Shown here in pieces: positions 43,289-55,519 of a stretch of DNA of 64,000 nt (the stretch's first letter is position 1; every line of letters starts with the position of its first letter). The stretch spans positions 297,302,362 to 297,366,361 of the forward strand of contig CM022303.1 of NCBI GenBank assembly GCA_011799875.1, given 5' to 3'. Position numbers and translations under genes: made by a program. The stretch is from Thinopyrum elongatum (taxonomy: Eukaryota; Streptophyta; Magnoliopsida; Poales; Poaceae). The notes under the pieces were generated by a model, which was not told where the DNA came from, did no database searches, and worked only from the letters and a program-made list of their open reading frames with translations.

Positions 43289-45609
43289 TTTCTCACCTTC
43301 ACCGATGATTTGAGTAGATATGGGTATATTTACTTGATGAAGCATAAGTCTGAAACGTCTGAAAAGTTCAAATAATTTCAGAGTGAAGTTGAGAATCATC
43401 GTAACAAGAAGATCAAATTCCTATGATATGATCGAAGGGGAGAGTATCTAAGTTATGAGTTTGGCAATCACTTAAGACAATGTGGAATTGTTTCACAACT
43501 GACGCCGCCTGGAACATCACATCGTAATGGTGTGTCCGAACGTCGTAATCGTACCTTATTGGATATGGTGCGTTCTATGATGTCTCTTGCCGATATATCA
43601 CTATCGTTTTGGGGTTATGCATTGGATACAACTACATTCACTTTAAATAGGGCACCATCTAAATCCGTTGAGATGACACCGTATGAATTATGGTTTGGCA
43701 AGAAACCTAAGTTGTCGTTTCTTAAGGTCTGGGGCTGCGACGCTTATGTGAAAAGGCTTCAGCCTGATAAGCTCGAATCCAAAGCGGACAAATGGATCTT
43801 CATAGGATACCCAAAGGAGACGATTGGGCATACCTTCTATCTCAGATCCAAGGGCAAAGTGTTTGTCGCTAAGAATGGGTCCTTTCTCGAGAAAGAGTTT
43901 CTCTCGAAAGAATTGAGTGGGAGGAAGATAGAACTTGATAAGGTTGTTGAACCTTTACATCAACCAGAGAGTAGCGCAGCACAGAAAGATGTTTCTGTGG
44001 CATCTACGTAAGTTGAAGAGGAAGCTAATGATGATGATCATGAAGCTTCAGATCAAGTTACTGTCGAACCTCGTAGGTCGACAAGGGTGCGTACAACTTC
44101 TGAGTGGTATGGTAACCCTGTCTTAAAGGTCATGTTGTTGGACAACGGTGAACCTACGAGCTATGGAGAAGCGATGGTGGGCCTGAATTCCAACAAATGG
44201 CTAGGAGCCATGAAATCCGAGATAGGATCCATGTATGAGAACAAAGTATGGACTTTGGTGGACTTGCCCGATGATCGGCAAGCCATTGAGAATAAATGGA
44301 TCTTTAAGAAGAAGACATACGCTGATGGTAATGTCACCATTTATGAAGCTCAACTTGTCGCAAAGAAGTTTCCGACAAGTTCAAGGAGTTGACTATGTTG
44401 AGACTTTCTCACTCATAGCGATGCTAAAGTTTGTTGGAATTATGTTAGCAGTTGCTGCATTTTCATTTACGAAATCTGGCAGATGGATGTCAAAACAAAG
44501 TTTCCTTGACGGTTTCCGTGAGGAAAGGTTGTATGTGATACAACCAGAATGTTTTGTCGATCCTAAGGATGCTAAAAGGTATGCAAGCTCCAGCGATCCT
44601 TCTATGGACTGGAGCAAGCATCTCGGAGTTGGAACATACGCTTTGATGAGGTGATCAAAGTTTTTGGGTTTATACAAAGTTTGCAAGAAACCTGTATTTA
44701 CAAGAAAGTGAGTGGGAGCTGAACAACATTTCTGATAAGTATATGTGGTTGACATATTGTTGATCGGAAATGATGTAGAATTTCTGAAAAGCATAAAGGG
44801 TTGTTTGAAAGGAGTTTTTCAAAGGAAGACCTGGGTAAAGCTGCTTACATGTTGGGCATCAAGATCTATAGAGATAGATCAAGAGGCCTGATAAGATTTT
44901 CACAGAGCACATACCTTGACATGATTTTGAAGAAGTTCAAAATGGATCAGTCCAAGAAGGGTTCTTGCCTGAGTTGTAAGGTGTGAAGTTGAGTGAGACT
45001 CAAAGCTCGACCATGGCAGAAGAAAGAGAAAGGACAAAGGTCGTCCCCTATACCTTAGCCATAGGCTCTATATGATATGCCATGCTGTGTACCGAACCTG
45101 ATGTGTGCCTTGCCACGTGCCTGGGAAGGGGGTACAAGAGTGATCCAGGAGTGGATCACTGGACATCGGTCAAAATTATCCTTAGAAGAATAAGGAAATG
45201 TTTCTCGGTTATGGAGGTGATAAAGAGATCGGCGTAAAGGGTTACGTCGATGCAAGCTTTAACACTAATCCGGATGACTCTGAGTAGAGTTTCTCAATTA
45301 TGGAGGTGATAAAGAGTTCGCCGTTTAAGGGTTACGTCGATGCAAGCTTTAACACCAATCCAGATGACTCTGAGTAGCAAACCGGATACGTATAGTGGAG
45401 CAGCCGTTTGGAATAGCTCCAAGTGGAGCATGGTAGCAGTTTCTACAGTATGACATAAAAATTTGCGAAGTACACGTGGATCTGAATGTTGCAGACCCGT
45501 TGACTAAAACCTCTCTCACAAGCAAAACATGATCAAACCCCAGAACTAAAAGGGTGTTAATGACATGGTGATGTGAACTAGATTATTGACTCTAGTGCAA
45601 GTGGGAGAC
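43289..45609 (+). pseudogene. Integrase core to RNase H remnants of Angela-type element
   Basis: Continues in the frame broken at 31276: YFLTFTDDLSRYGYIYLMKH, a stop near 43374, then YDRRGEYLS, SHRNGVSERRNRTLLDM and the GKKPKLSFLKVWGCDAYVK region (ORF 43532-44011). RT begins with NKWLGAMKSEIGSMYENKVW and KWIFKKKTYADGNVTIYE, then is badly deleted; the YVDD box is not intact. RNase H pieces include GYVDASFNTNPDDSE (duplicated, see findings) and NVADPLTKTSL near 45489. Ends at the GTGGGAGAC polypurine tract. Confidence 0.88.
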
Positions 45610-47376
45610 TGTTGGAAAGATGCCCTAGAGGCAATAATAAATTAGTTATTATCATATTTCCCTGTTGATGATAATCGTTTATTATCCATGCTAGAATTGT
45701 ATTGATCGGAAACTCAAATACATGTGTGGATACATAGACAACAACATGTCCCTAGTAAGCCTCTACCAGACTAGCTCGTTGATCAAAGATGGCTATGGTT
45801 TCCTAGCCATGGATATGAGTTGTCATTTGATAACGGGATCACATCATTAGGAGAATGGTGTGATGGACAAGACCCAAACTATATTTGTAGCATGTGATCG
45901 TATCAAGTTTGTTGCTATCGTTTTCTGCATGTCAAGTATATGTTCCTATGACCATGAGATCATGCAACTCACTGACACCGGAGGAGTACCTTGTGTGTAC
46001 CAAACGTGGCAACGTAATTGGGTGACTATAAAGGTGCTCTATTGGTATCTCCAAGGGTGTCTGTTGTGTTGGCATGGATCAAGACTGGGATTTGTCACTC
46101 CGTATGACGGAGAGGTATCTCAGGGCCCACTCGGTAATACAACATGACAATAAGCTTGCAAGCAATGTGACCAATGAGTTAGTCACAGGATCTTGTATTA
46201 CGGAACGAGTAAAGAGACTTGCCGGTAACGAGATTGAACTAGGTATGGAGATACCGACGATCGAATCTCGGGCAAGCAAAATACCGATAGACAAAGGGAA
46301 CTGTATACGGGATTAGCTAAATCCTTGACATCGAGGTTCGACCAATAAGATCTTTGTAGAATATGTAGGAACCAATATGGGCATCCAGGTCTCGCTATTG
46401 GTTATTGACCGTAGAGGTGTCTCGGTCATGTCTGCATAGTTCTTGAACCCGCAGGGTCTACACACTTAACGTTTGGTGACGATATAAGTGTAGTTGAGTT
46501 GTTATGGTGGTTACCGAAGGTTGTTTGGAGTCCTGGATGAGATCCAGGACATGACGAGGAACTCCGGAAGGGTCCGGAGGTGAAGATTGATATATTGGAC
46601 GAAGGATATTGGAGTCTGGAAGTGTTCCGGGGGTACCGGGTGATGACCAGCATGACCGAAAGGGGTTTCGGGGGGGCCCGGCAAGTGTTGGGGGGGCCCA
46701 TGGGCCAAGGGGAGGGGGCAAACCAGCCCACTAAGGGGCTGTGCGCCCCCCTCACCCTTTCCCACGTTACCAGGAGAGGTGGGGCGCCCCCCTCTACGGT
46801 TTCCCTCCACCCGGCTTGGGGGGCAAGTCACCCTAGGGGAGATCCCATCTGCCCTGGCCGCCGCCCCCCTAGGGGAAACCCTAGGGGCGCCACCCCCTCC
46901 TCCCTTCCCCTATATATAGAGAGGTAGAGAGAGGGCAGCCGCAACCCTTGAGCACATCTCCACACCACGGCGCTGCCTCTCCTCTCCCTCGCATCCCTCT
47001 TCTTCTCCGTAGTGCTTAGCGAAGCTCTGCCGAGATTTCTCCACCACCACCGCCACCATGCCATCGTGCTGCCGGAGGACTCGAGCTACTACTTCACCAT
47101 CGCTTGCTGGATCGAGGAGGTGAAGGCATCATCTAGTCGTACGTGTGTTGAACGCGGAGGTGCCGTCCGTTCGGCACTTGGATCAGGAGTTCGCGGGACG
47201 GATCGTGATTGGATCGCGAAGACGTTCGACTACATCAACCGCGTTTCTTAACGCTTCCGCTTAGCGATCTACAAGGGTATATAGATCCAATCTCTCCTCT
47301 CGTAGATGGTCATCTCCTAGATTGGATCTTGGTGAGCGTAGGAAATTTTTTGGTTCCCATGCAACGTTCCCCTACA
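45610..47376 (+). repeat. 3' LTR of Angela-type element (1767 bp)
   Basis: TG...CA ends, followed by the GTCAG target duplication at 47377-47381. Collinear with the 5' LTR, with scattered substitutions and a few one-base indels. Confidence 0.93.
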
Positions 47377-47381
47377 GTCAG

Positions 47382-48346
47382 GGTTAGCGCACACACAGCA
47401 CGATCATATATGCATGGACACCCAACAAAGTATACAACATTTCATTGTCTGATGTCAATAATTCAATACAAGTCCTAGGTGTACAACATTTTTATTGTGA
47501 GTGATGGTTAATGTCCCGGTATGATATGATTTGTCAATAGGCATCGGCGATCCAATCTACACCGGCGTACTTAAGTCGGACAAAAAACAACATGTATATG
47601 GCAATGCTCTTACTTTAAATAATATATGAAAATCCTTTGAATTAGTAATTAAACTCTCAAAGAATATGCTTCAAAGTCAAAAAATAGGCATCCGACTTAA
47701 GTCCTCCATGTGCCCCTTCCTCTCCAACAACAACCCTTCCACCATTTTATTCTCCCACTCAAAACCTCTACCACGCATAACTCATCTTCGACCCTAGGGT
47801 ACTGAGGAGTTGAAGGAGGCACCGCCAGAGGAAATGAGTATCGTTCTTCACATCTTCGCCCCATGGTTTGGACAATGAAAATTATCGAAAAAGGGTTTCC
47901 CCCCGCTTTATATTACAAAGCATCCAACACCACATACATCTGAGCGAACCGAATAAACACACGCCACCACGACACACAACGAACACACCCAAGGCTAGAT
48001 ACAAAGGTGCCGAGCACCATCACACCACTCAGACACAACCAAGCAAATTAAATATGAGCTACGAAGAATCACTTGGAGCCACCGAGGGGGTGAGACGGAC
48101 AATGACGAAGCAAGGGCTCTAAGACGATGCCACCCAGAAGGGTACGACCACGGATAGCCGCCACCGTCCGATCCCCAGATCAAGTTTTCACCTGGAGCGA
48201 CGCAGGGGGGTGAGAAGAGGTTTGGAAAACGAAAATTCTAAATGTGCTAATTGAACCAAAATGAAGATTGGACTTTGACTAAATTCTCCATGGTTGAAAT
48301 AAATAAATTAAATCAACCCGTAGCAACGCACGGGCATGTTTCCTAG
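47382..48346 (+). mobile_element. Helitron-derived segment, right part, with 3' terminus
   Basis: Continues the Helitron sequence split by the Angela element. Ends with the hairpin CCCGT-loop-ACGGG (48317-48334), an 8-base spacer and CTAG before T at 48347. No helicase coding follows the left fragment, so the element is internally deleted. A retroposon fragment lies inside at about 47885-48226. Confidence 0.7.
47885..48226 (-). mobile_element. LINE 3'-end fragment, minus orientation
   Basis: The left edge AAAAAGGGTTTCCCCCCGCT is the reverse complement of a common Triticeae LINE/retroposon 3' end (AGCGGGGGGAAACCC then T/A tail). A short GAAAATT repeat flanks both sides (about 47876 and 48231), possibly a target duplication. 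Non-coding. Confidence 0.45.
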
Positions 48347-48748
48347 TAATAGTAATATGGATCAAGGAAATAACCAATTTGACTAGCTTGCTTTGGGATG
48401 TCGTTTGCGCAAGAAAAAAAAAAAGAAAAAAACCTTGCTTTGGGATGTCCATGTATGTATGTGTTGTAGCAGAAGGATATTGCGCAAAAAGAGACCACAT
48501 AGCTAGTGGGACATACAATGGTGGAGCAATTCCCTTCTTTTTGTTGCCACAACATACAACAATCATAATGTTATACTCCTGCGCCTGCCACCAAACTTTA
48601 GCTTGAATTGTAGGCATTCAATAGTTACATTTTTCTTGGGAAGAGTTATGTCTTGTATATATTAACTAGACGAATGCCCCACGGAGTAAAAACACTGGTG
48701 TACTACAATTTGTAGCTGCATGAACAATAAGGAAAAATATTTTTCAAA
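48347..48748 (+). repeat. Direct repeat copy 2 (no MITE)
   Basis: Second copy of 24977-25542 without the Stowaway insertion. It starts at the base immediately after the Helitron CTAG end and stops at TTTTTCAAA, after which the two copies share nothing obvious. Confidence 0.9.
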
Positions 48749-50249
48749 TATGTTTTTTTAGTATCATAAAGCGAAACAAAAATAAGAATTAACATCGTGC
48801 CGCTTTGTGTTGTCGAGGAAGGGATTGTTTTTTGTTCATAAACTTAGGCACACCTGCTGCATTGAGTAGCACCCTTAGCTTCCAGTTACATTGGTATGTT
48901 TCTTGTGGTATTCACTTCAAAAAAACAAAGCACGACAAATAATTAATAGCTAATCAATCAATAAAGTTGAAGAGGTGGCATGAAATGAAGGAGTTGAGAT
49001 GTGCCACACAGGACCCACATGCATGCGTGCATTATCTACTACTAGAAGGGTTGAACTTGATTCGCTGCATCATTGGTGTTGTTGGGATTTCATAAATTTT
49101 GTTTGTTATTTCATTTAGCGTGTGAGGAAGATGGTGTGTGTTTTCTTTTTTTTATAATGTGGTGTTTCAGTGGGCTTTCTTGTCAATAATTAACTCATAC
49201 TTATGTGAAAAAATGTATTATATTTGTTCTACAGTGTCACATATTGATGTTTCTTTTCTCTAGGCGACGAGAGGATATGCGGGATTGATGTGTTTTCTAG
49301 GTTGCTTGCTGCCAATTAATTTGAGAAATTGTTCAGTGTGTGTCCATGGGAGCAATGTCTATGGTCAGTTTTATACATACCCAAAAAGTTGAATAATGTT
49401 GTCTGCTAAATGGACATAATTTTGTAATCTTTTGCATTCTCTTCTCATACCACTAACTTTCTATATCATCAATTATTGCCATGGCAATTTGTGTGTCCAT
49501 GTGTGTTACAAATTTTTCTACAAATACAATTATTCACGAAAGTTACCATGGCAATTGTGTGTTCCATCTGTTAGAGTTGTTGAATCTCCAACAGTTGTCT
49601 GATACATGATTCAATGTAGAAAAAACAAGAATACACAAGTGTGCTGGTGGGAATGTGGATTCTGGGTACATGTATTTTTCGAAGCCAACTTTGAGGCTGG
49701 TAGTTGTTTAGTTTCACCTATGCGCGACAAATCTTGGGGAATCACTTGACACATACCAAGTTGCATAGTCGCAAAACCAACAGGAACATATGTGAACAAT
49801 TGGTGCGGCTGTGAGCGTTGAGAGACGCAAGTATTGTCCTTCTGGTTGTAAGTGATTTCAGAAGGCGTTGTCCGCACCATGTATATTGTACACAATATGC
49901 AGTAGGCGGGGTGTGTAGTGCAGATCAAAACCTACATCCTACTGACTAGTTAGCCAGGAAACGAAAAGGAAGAACACACATCAATAGTTGGCAGTCCCGT
50001 GCTGTGTACCGCTGCAACAGCAAGAGATGGCGGCTAATGTGGAGTATGCAATTGGACTTGGATACTGCAGCTAAGCATTTTCAGCTTTTTTATGCAGATC
50101 ACATTAAGATGGGCAGATAAAGCCTTTTTAATGCTTTTGCCATGATCGTAGATCAAATTTCACTAAAATTTGCCATATCACATGCACATTTCTTTGTACT
50201 CCTAAGTTTCCGCATGCTTAGCAAATCTTGATTCACAAGGTTAGCCAAG
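48749..50249. other. Intergenic, no gene recognised
   Basis: AT-rich; only short open frames without recognisable domains. Isolated ATTTGCCA words near 50170 herald the next repeat tract. Confidence 0.45.
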
Positions 50250-52130
50250 AATTGATCTATGGAATTTTTTGCCATGGTAAGTGTTTTTAGCTTTTTTGCC
50301 ATGCTGTCAATATAGCTTTTGCCATCTCACCAATACAACTCTTTCCATCCCACAAACACATTTTTTACAAGGCACAATTGTTAAAATTTTTATGGCAAAT
50401 TCACTTTATGGCCCATCGCAAATTTCCTCTTTTTAGACGATGTCAGACTTCTTTTTTATGGTCCATGGAAAATTCACTTTATAGACCATGGCAAATTCAC
50501 TTAATGGACCATGGAAATTTTCATTTTTCTTTGGACAATGGTAAATTTCTTTTCTAAAGGACCATGGCAAATTCACTATATGGATCATGGCAAATTTGCC
50601 TTTTCCTCTAAAACTTGTCGTGTTATGAGAAGAAATATCCCAAAGCCATGGCAAATTCCTATAATTTGACATCTTTTTTCAAATACCAAAATTTCCTCAC
50701 TTTTTGCCAAGCGACCATAACAAAATCCCCAAAAGTTGCCATGTTAGTTTGGACAATTTTTTCCTAAATTTGTTTATTTTTCATTTATATTTCAGGTACC
50801 GTGCCATTTATATTTATTTTTTAGACCATGGTGATTTTATTAATTAGACCATGCCAGTTCTTTAGGTAGCATGGCAATTTGATTATTTTGTACCATGACA
50901 ATTTATTTAATTTTTAAGTATGGCAAATTTAATATCTATATCTTAGCATTTTTGTTAGTTAGAACATGGAACTTAATTAATTGGGCCATGAAAAAAAAAT
51001 CACTTTATGGCCCATGGAAAATTTCATTTTTTTAGGTTGTGTCAAACTTATTTTTTAATGGTCCATGGCAAATTTCCTTTATAGACCATGGCAAATTCAC
51101 TTAATGGACCATGGTAATTTTCTTTTTTCTCTGGACAATAACAAATTTCTCTACTACTTAAAAGGAATGTAAGATTCCATGTTTCACTTTTCTTCCCACC
51201 ATCCCTTCGTCCAACCGTCCCCGTATGATAATTAATCGCCTTAATTCCTTACTTTCTTAACCAATTTCACTTTACTTCACTTACCAAATTTCTCATCAAA
51301 CTATAAGGTAAATCACGGGCAGGATTTGATAAACATTTATTTACACAATCGCATTAAGATGGGAAGATAAATCACAAGCTAACGTACTAGATATATATCC
51401 CATTGCAATGCACGAGCATTTTCCTACTCTTTTTTAAAGGACCATGGAAAATTCACTATATTGATGATGGCAAATTTACACCCCCCCTAAAAATTCCCAT
51501 GTTATTAGAGAAGAAATATCCCAACCCCCCTGGCAAATTCCTATAATTTGACATCTTTTTTCAAATACTGAAATTTCCTCACTTTTTGCCATGTGCCCAT
51601 AACAAAATCCCCAAAAGTTGCCATGTTAGTTTGGACAACAAAATTTCCAAAATTTGCTTGTTATTATTTTTATTGTAGATACCATGGCATTTATATTTAT
51701 TTTTTAGACCATCGCAATTTTATTAATTAGAACATGACAATTTTTAGGTAGCATGACAATTTAATTATTTTAGACCATGGCAATTTTTGTTGTTAGACAA
51801 TGGCAATTTGTTTAATTTAGAACATGGCAAATTCAATATCTGCACCTTGGAAATTTTATTAGTTAGAGCATGGAAATTTAATTAATTGGACCATTGTAGT
51901 TTTTTAGGTACCATGACAATTTAATTATATTAGACCAGGACAAGTTTAATTTCTATACCATGGCAGTTTTGTTAGTTAAGGCCATGACAATTTTTATTGT
52001 CTTAATTTTTTCCTACTTGTTTGAACCTTTTTAACTTTTATTGGACTATTCATAGCAATTTTATACATATCGTCTTGTAAAATACTCCCTCTATATACTA
52101 TCAAATTTATTGACATGGCAATTTTTCCCT
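50250..52130. repeat. ATGGCAAATT-rich tract with a large tandem duplication
   Basis: Dozens of diverged words CATGGCAAATT, ACCATGGCAATTT and AGACCATGG in both senses. A block at 50397-50757 is repeated in the same order at 51001-51637, including ATAATTTGACATCTTTTTTC and CCCCAAAAGTTGCCATGTTA. The second block is longer because of the small Helitron at 51148-51427. Non-coding; family unknown to me. Confidence 0.8.
51148..51427 (+). mobile_element. Small non-autonomous Helitron (280 bp)
   Basis: Starts TCTCTACTACTTAAAAGG and ends with CATTGCAATGCACGAGCATT then TTCCTAC before T. This is the grass Helitron 3' pattern with a weakened hairpin and CTAC instead of CTAG. Removing it restores ACAAATTTCTTTTTTAAAGG, which matches the uninterrupted paralog at about 50543-50565 (GTAAATTTCTTTTCTAAAGG). 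No coding capacity. Confidence 0.88.
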
Positions 52131-52832
52131 ATCCATGTCAATTTGTATTTTTTGGCACATGTCTACTATACTAGATGACAACTATTTCGTTTTTTTATCT
52201 ACACATGCTTTTGTGTGTTTTTGAATTCATGACTATGCTGTACTAGATTTTTTTAGAAGCATGGCAACTTGTGTAGCTAGTTTTCATCATCTAAACATGT
52301 CAAAAATATGTAGAAGATATGGATACATATTTTTTGGATCGCTATCTATATGGCAGCTTCATTACAAAAGGATGATAAGTTTGTGTGTCTTTTGTCAATT
52401 TAAGTTGGATGCAAATATGAAGTTTTTTCCAAGGACTGTTTCTCTGGAGTTAAAACTAGGCTTTTTTTTCCCACCTTTTTTTCTTTCTGGTGACCTTATT
52501 ATGTTTTCTGTTAGCGATAAGTTTGTTAACGTGGCATGGTTTGCACTGAAGGGGTAGGTGTAGCAAACAAAATAGTTTGATCCATCGATCCTCCCAGCAC
52601 GAACAAATCGTTCGCTGCGAGGTCACTTGAAATCTATCGTTCGGCAATTATTAGGGCCTTGAGAAGTTGTGAGGGCCAAATTTGTCCAGTCCAATTGAAA
52701 CAACATAACAAATGAAGGGCCAAACATGTCCGGTCCGATGAAGTATGTGATAAAAGTGTGCTCCGTCTATGGACACACAGGCCAGCACTATTACAGAATA
52801 GAAGAGAAGTAGAGTGGCGAGACACATAGGCC
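52131..52832. other. Intergenic, no gene recognised
   Basis: A 98-codon open frame at 52261-52557 (MATCVASFHHLNMSKICRRY...) has no recognisable domain and normal intergenic composition; not called. Nothing else seen. Confidence 0.4.
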
Positions 52833-52835
52833 TAA

Positions 52836-54832
52836 GGGAATCTCTAACGCTGACCCGCAAATTTGCTTCGACATTTGTCCGTGAACCGCGCGCGCGCCGG
52901 GGGGGGGGGGGGGGGGGGGGGCGTCATTGGACACGGATGCGAGAGGCGCGATCCAACGCTACCCGCGTACATTCGGCCCTATTTTTTTTAAAGTCTGCAT
53001 ATTCAAATAGCCGCATATATAGTTCAAATGTTCAAATGCAGCAGTAGTTCCAATTTCGAAAAGTTCAAATATTACACTCCAATATTGTTGTCCCCCTTAA
53101 CCGCCCACAAATGCTCAATCAGATCTTCCTTCAGTTGATCGTGAGTTGGTAGATTCCGAATTTGTTAATGCATTTGAACAAACTCTTCAAATGTGGCTAG
53201 ATTCAAATTCAAGAGCTGCGGCAGCATCCTCACCCTCATCCTTCATGATCATGTTGTGCATGATCACACAACAGGTCATCACCTCCCACAAGGTCTCCGG
53301 ATCCCATTGTTTAGCAGATCCACGAACAACTGCAAAACATGCCTGTAGAACTCCAAATGTCCTCTCAACATCCTTTCTAGATGCTTCTTGTCTTTAGGCA
53401 AAGTGGGACTTTTTCTGGCCAACTGGGCTAGAGATGGTGTTGACAGAGGTAGCCCACGGAGGATAGATACCATCAACCAGATAGTAGCCCATGTCGTACT
53501 CATGCCCATTACAATATAGTGGCAAGGAAGAGCTTTTCCTTCAGTCAGCCTAGCAAACAGTGGTGATCTCTACAGCACATTGATGTCATTGTGAGTGCCG
53601 GGTATGCCAAAGAAAGCGTGCCAAATCCAAAGATCATGTGATGCAACTGCTTCATGAATGATGATGAGCTTCTTAACATGACCATCATATTACCGTTATA
53701 AAGCTTTCGGGCAATTCTTCCATTTCCAATGCATGCGGTCAAGAGATCGAAACAAACCTGGTCACCCTCTTGCTTCCGAGATTGCCAAGATCCTCTCGGT
53801 GTCTGCCACAGTTGGTTCTCTCACGTACTGAGGTGCAAACACCTCGACCACGATAGTTGCAAACCTGACCGTGGCATCTCTGCATGAGCTCTCACACATC
53901 TGTAGGTACTCGTCCCATGAATCAGCGGCCGTGACAGATGCAGTGTGGCCGTGCACTTCTGGTAACCAGAGAACCCAATCCTTCCTACAATGTCCTTCTT
54001 CAAGATGAAGTACAAAGGACCGGACGCCATGGTAGAGACGATCCAAGAAATTTTTGTGCATCCGAAAGCGCCGGCGGAAATTGTCAGAGAAGAGGGCATC
54101 GTGGGCAAAGTAGTCGTCCATCAGCATCAAGTGGTCGCGTGCTCGGTTGCGGTTGAGCACTCGATAACCCTTGATCGGTCCCTTGAAATTGAGAACGTGC
54201 TCCTCCGCACGCACCACGTCTGCAAGCACCGCCTGCATCATCGTCGTCTCATCCGTGTAGTCCTCCTCATTGGATGAGTCGGAAGACTCAACATAGTGCT
54301 CGTATATGTACTCCATATCCGTTTTCATTGCTTCATAGAAGAAGGGACAAAAAGTTAGCTCGGGCAATTCACCGAACGATTGCCGGGCATGGCGAGCGTC
54401 ATAGGAGCGCATGGTACCTGCGCGGCAGTCGGAGGAGAGGTATGGAACGGCGACGGAGGAGAAGCGGCTTGGAGGCCGGGTGTCCCCTTGGAGGTGACGG
54501 ACTCGTCGAGTTCCGGCAGGGGTGTGGTGTGGTGGTCGGGGTGGTGGAGCTGCGGCGAAGACAAGAGAGAAAAATTGAAGATGAGAAAATGAGAGGGTGG
54601 AGGGGCAGGGTCCGGGAGGGGTTTTGGATGGGCCGGGGGTGTCGGAGTCCTACGTGTCTGCTGTCCGGATTCCCGTAAAGCCCCCTCCCTCTCAATTTCT
54701 CTCGGGTTTACAAAAAAAAGTACATCTAAACCATTCGATGTATCGATACAGGTCCGCGTTTAATAGCTAAACACGTTCGGACTGTGGTCCATTCAGTTTT
54801 GAGTGGTTTGAGAGTTCGCATTGGAGATGCGC
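52836..54832 (-). mobile_element. PIF/Harbinger DNA transposon (1997 bp)
   Basis: The left end GGGAATCTCTAACGCTGACC and the inverse of the right end (GCGCATCTCCAATGCGAAC) are imperfect terminal inverted repeats. TAA duplications lie at 52833-52835 and 54833-54835, the trinucleotide target favoured by PIF/Harbinger. It encodes a broken Harbinger-type transposase on the minus strand. A G run of about 20 bases lies at about 52900-52921. No Myb-like partner ORF is seen, so it is non-autonomous. Confidence 0.88.
53110..54412 (-). pseudogene. Harbinger-type (plant transposon protein) transposase, broken
   Basis: Minus-strand frame from 54412: residues 1-216 include an acidic linker, then DHLMLMDDYFAHDALFSDNF, FRRRFRMHKNFLDRLYHGVR and YVREPTVADTERILAISEARG (stop at 53762). 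Downstream, in changed frames, come LDRMHWKWKNCP (first catalytic Asp), FFGIPGTHNDINVL (second Asp), then KDVERTFGVLQACF (Glu), CCVIMHNMI and a C-terminal tail near 53130. All three DDE residues can be located, but a loss of sequence after SEARG, a stop after NCPKAL, and a stop around 53400 disrupt the ORF. Family: HARBI1-like nuclease (DDE). Confidence 0.85.
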
Positions 54833-55519
54833 TAAAGATGTACTTATGGTTGTATGGAACCCCTCCTTGGACTTGGGTCTGAACTGTGGTAGAGACTGGA
54901 CTGCTTGTCAGTATCCAACAATATTTCCCATGTTCGTGCACGTCTAGAATCAGCACCACGGCTGCTCGTACGTACACGCAACGCTTTCCATATTTTCCCC
55001 GGGTTCAGACTGAGGCCATGCGCGACCCACACCGGCAGCGACCGGAAGGTCTCCCCGGCCGGCCGGATCGCTCGGAAACGGAGGTGAGAAACGGACGTCG
55101 ACCCGAGTAAGCGGTCTCCTGTTCCCGATAGCGTCGCGCTCCAGCAACAAGGTTTCGAGTACTCCCGCCCTCTCTCGGTAACTGAACTGAAAGCGCATAT
55201 GCAGCATGGGCATGGGCCTTATCGCTTTACGGGTCGGTCTCTTGGAGAAGCCCTTTTTCTTTTTCTTGTTGAACCGGATGGATTCTCCTGGTCCTGGAGA
55301 AGTGAACATACGACGAGAATGTGTGAATGCCTTGATTTGCTAGTGCTCTGGCCACTCGAGTGTTCGCTTCAGTGGCCAGCTGTGTTTCACACCAGTGTTC
55401 ATTTGTTGCTGCACTACTGGTCACTGCTACTTCGGTGCATCACTTGATTACGATCGACCAGCGCGTGCGTGTACTTGCAGTATATTGGTTAGTTGTAACT
55501 TGTTTGTAGGAGTAGTTTT
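54833..55519. other. Intergenic, no gene recognised
   Basis: Mixed composition with a GC-rich stretch at 55010-55110; no exon structure I can support. Confidence 0.4.

Larger units (their letters stand above)
26717..47376 (+). mobile_element. Angela/WIS/BARE-1-type copia LTR retrotransposon (decayed, split by a Sirevirus)
   Basis: LTRs at 26717-28485 and 45610-47376 begin TGTTGGAAATATGCCCTAG or TGTTGGAAAGATGCCCTAG, signature words of the Angela/WIS/BARE-1 group. The 5-bp target duplication GTCAG lies at 26712-26716 and 47377-47381. A tRNA-iMet primer-binding site follows the left LTR and a GTGGGAGAC polypurine tract precedes the right one. Gag, protease, integrase and RT fragments are present in the order expected for copia, but with many stops and deletions. 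The inner 12-kb element 31277-43283 interrupts the integrase core. Confidence 0.95.
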
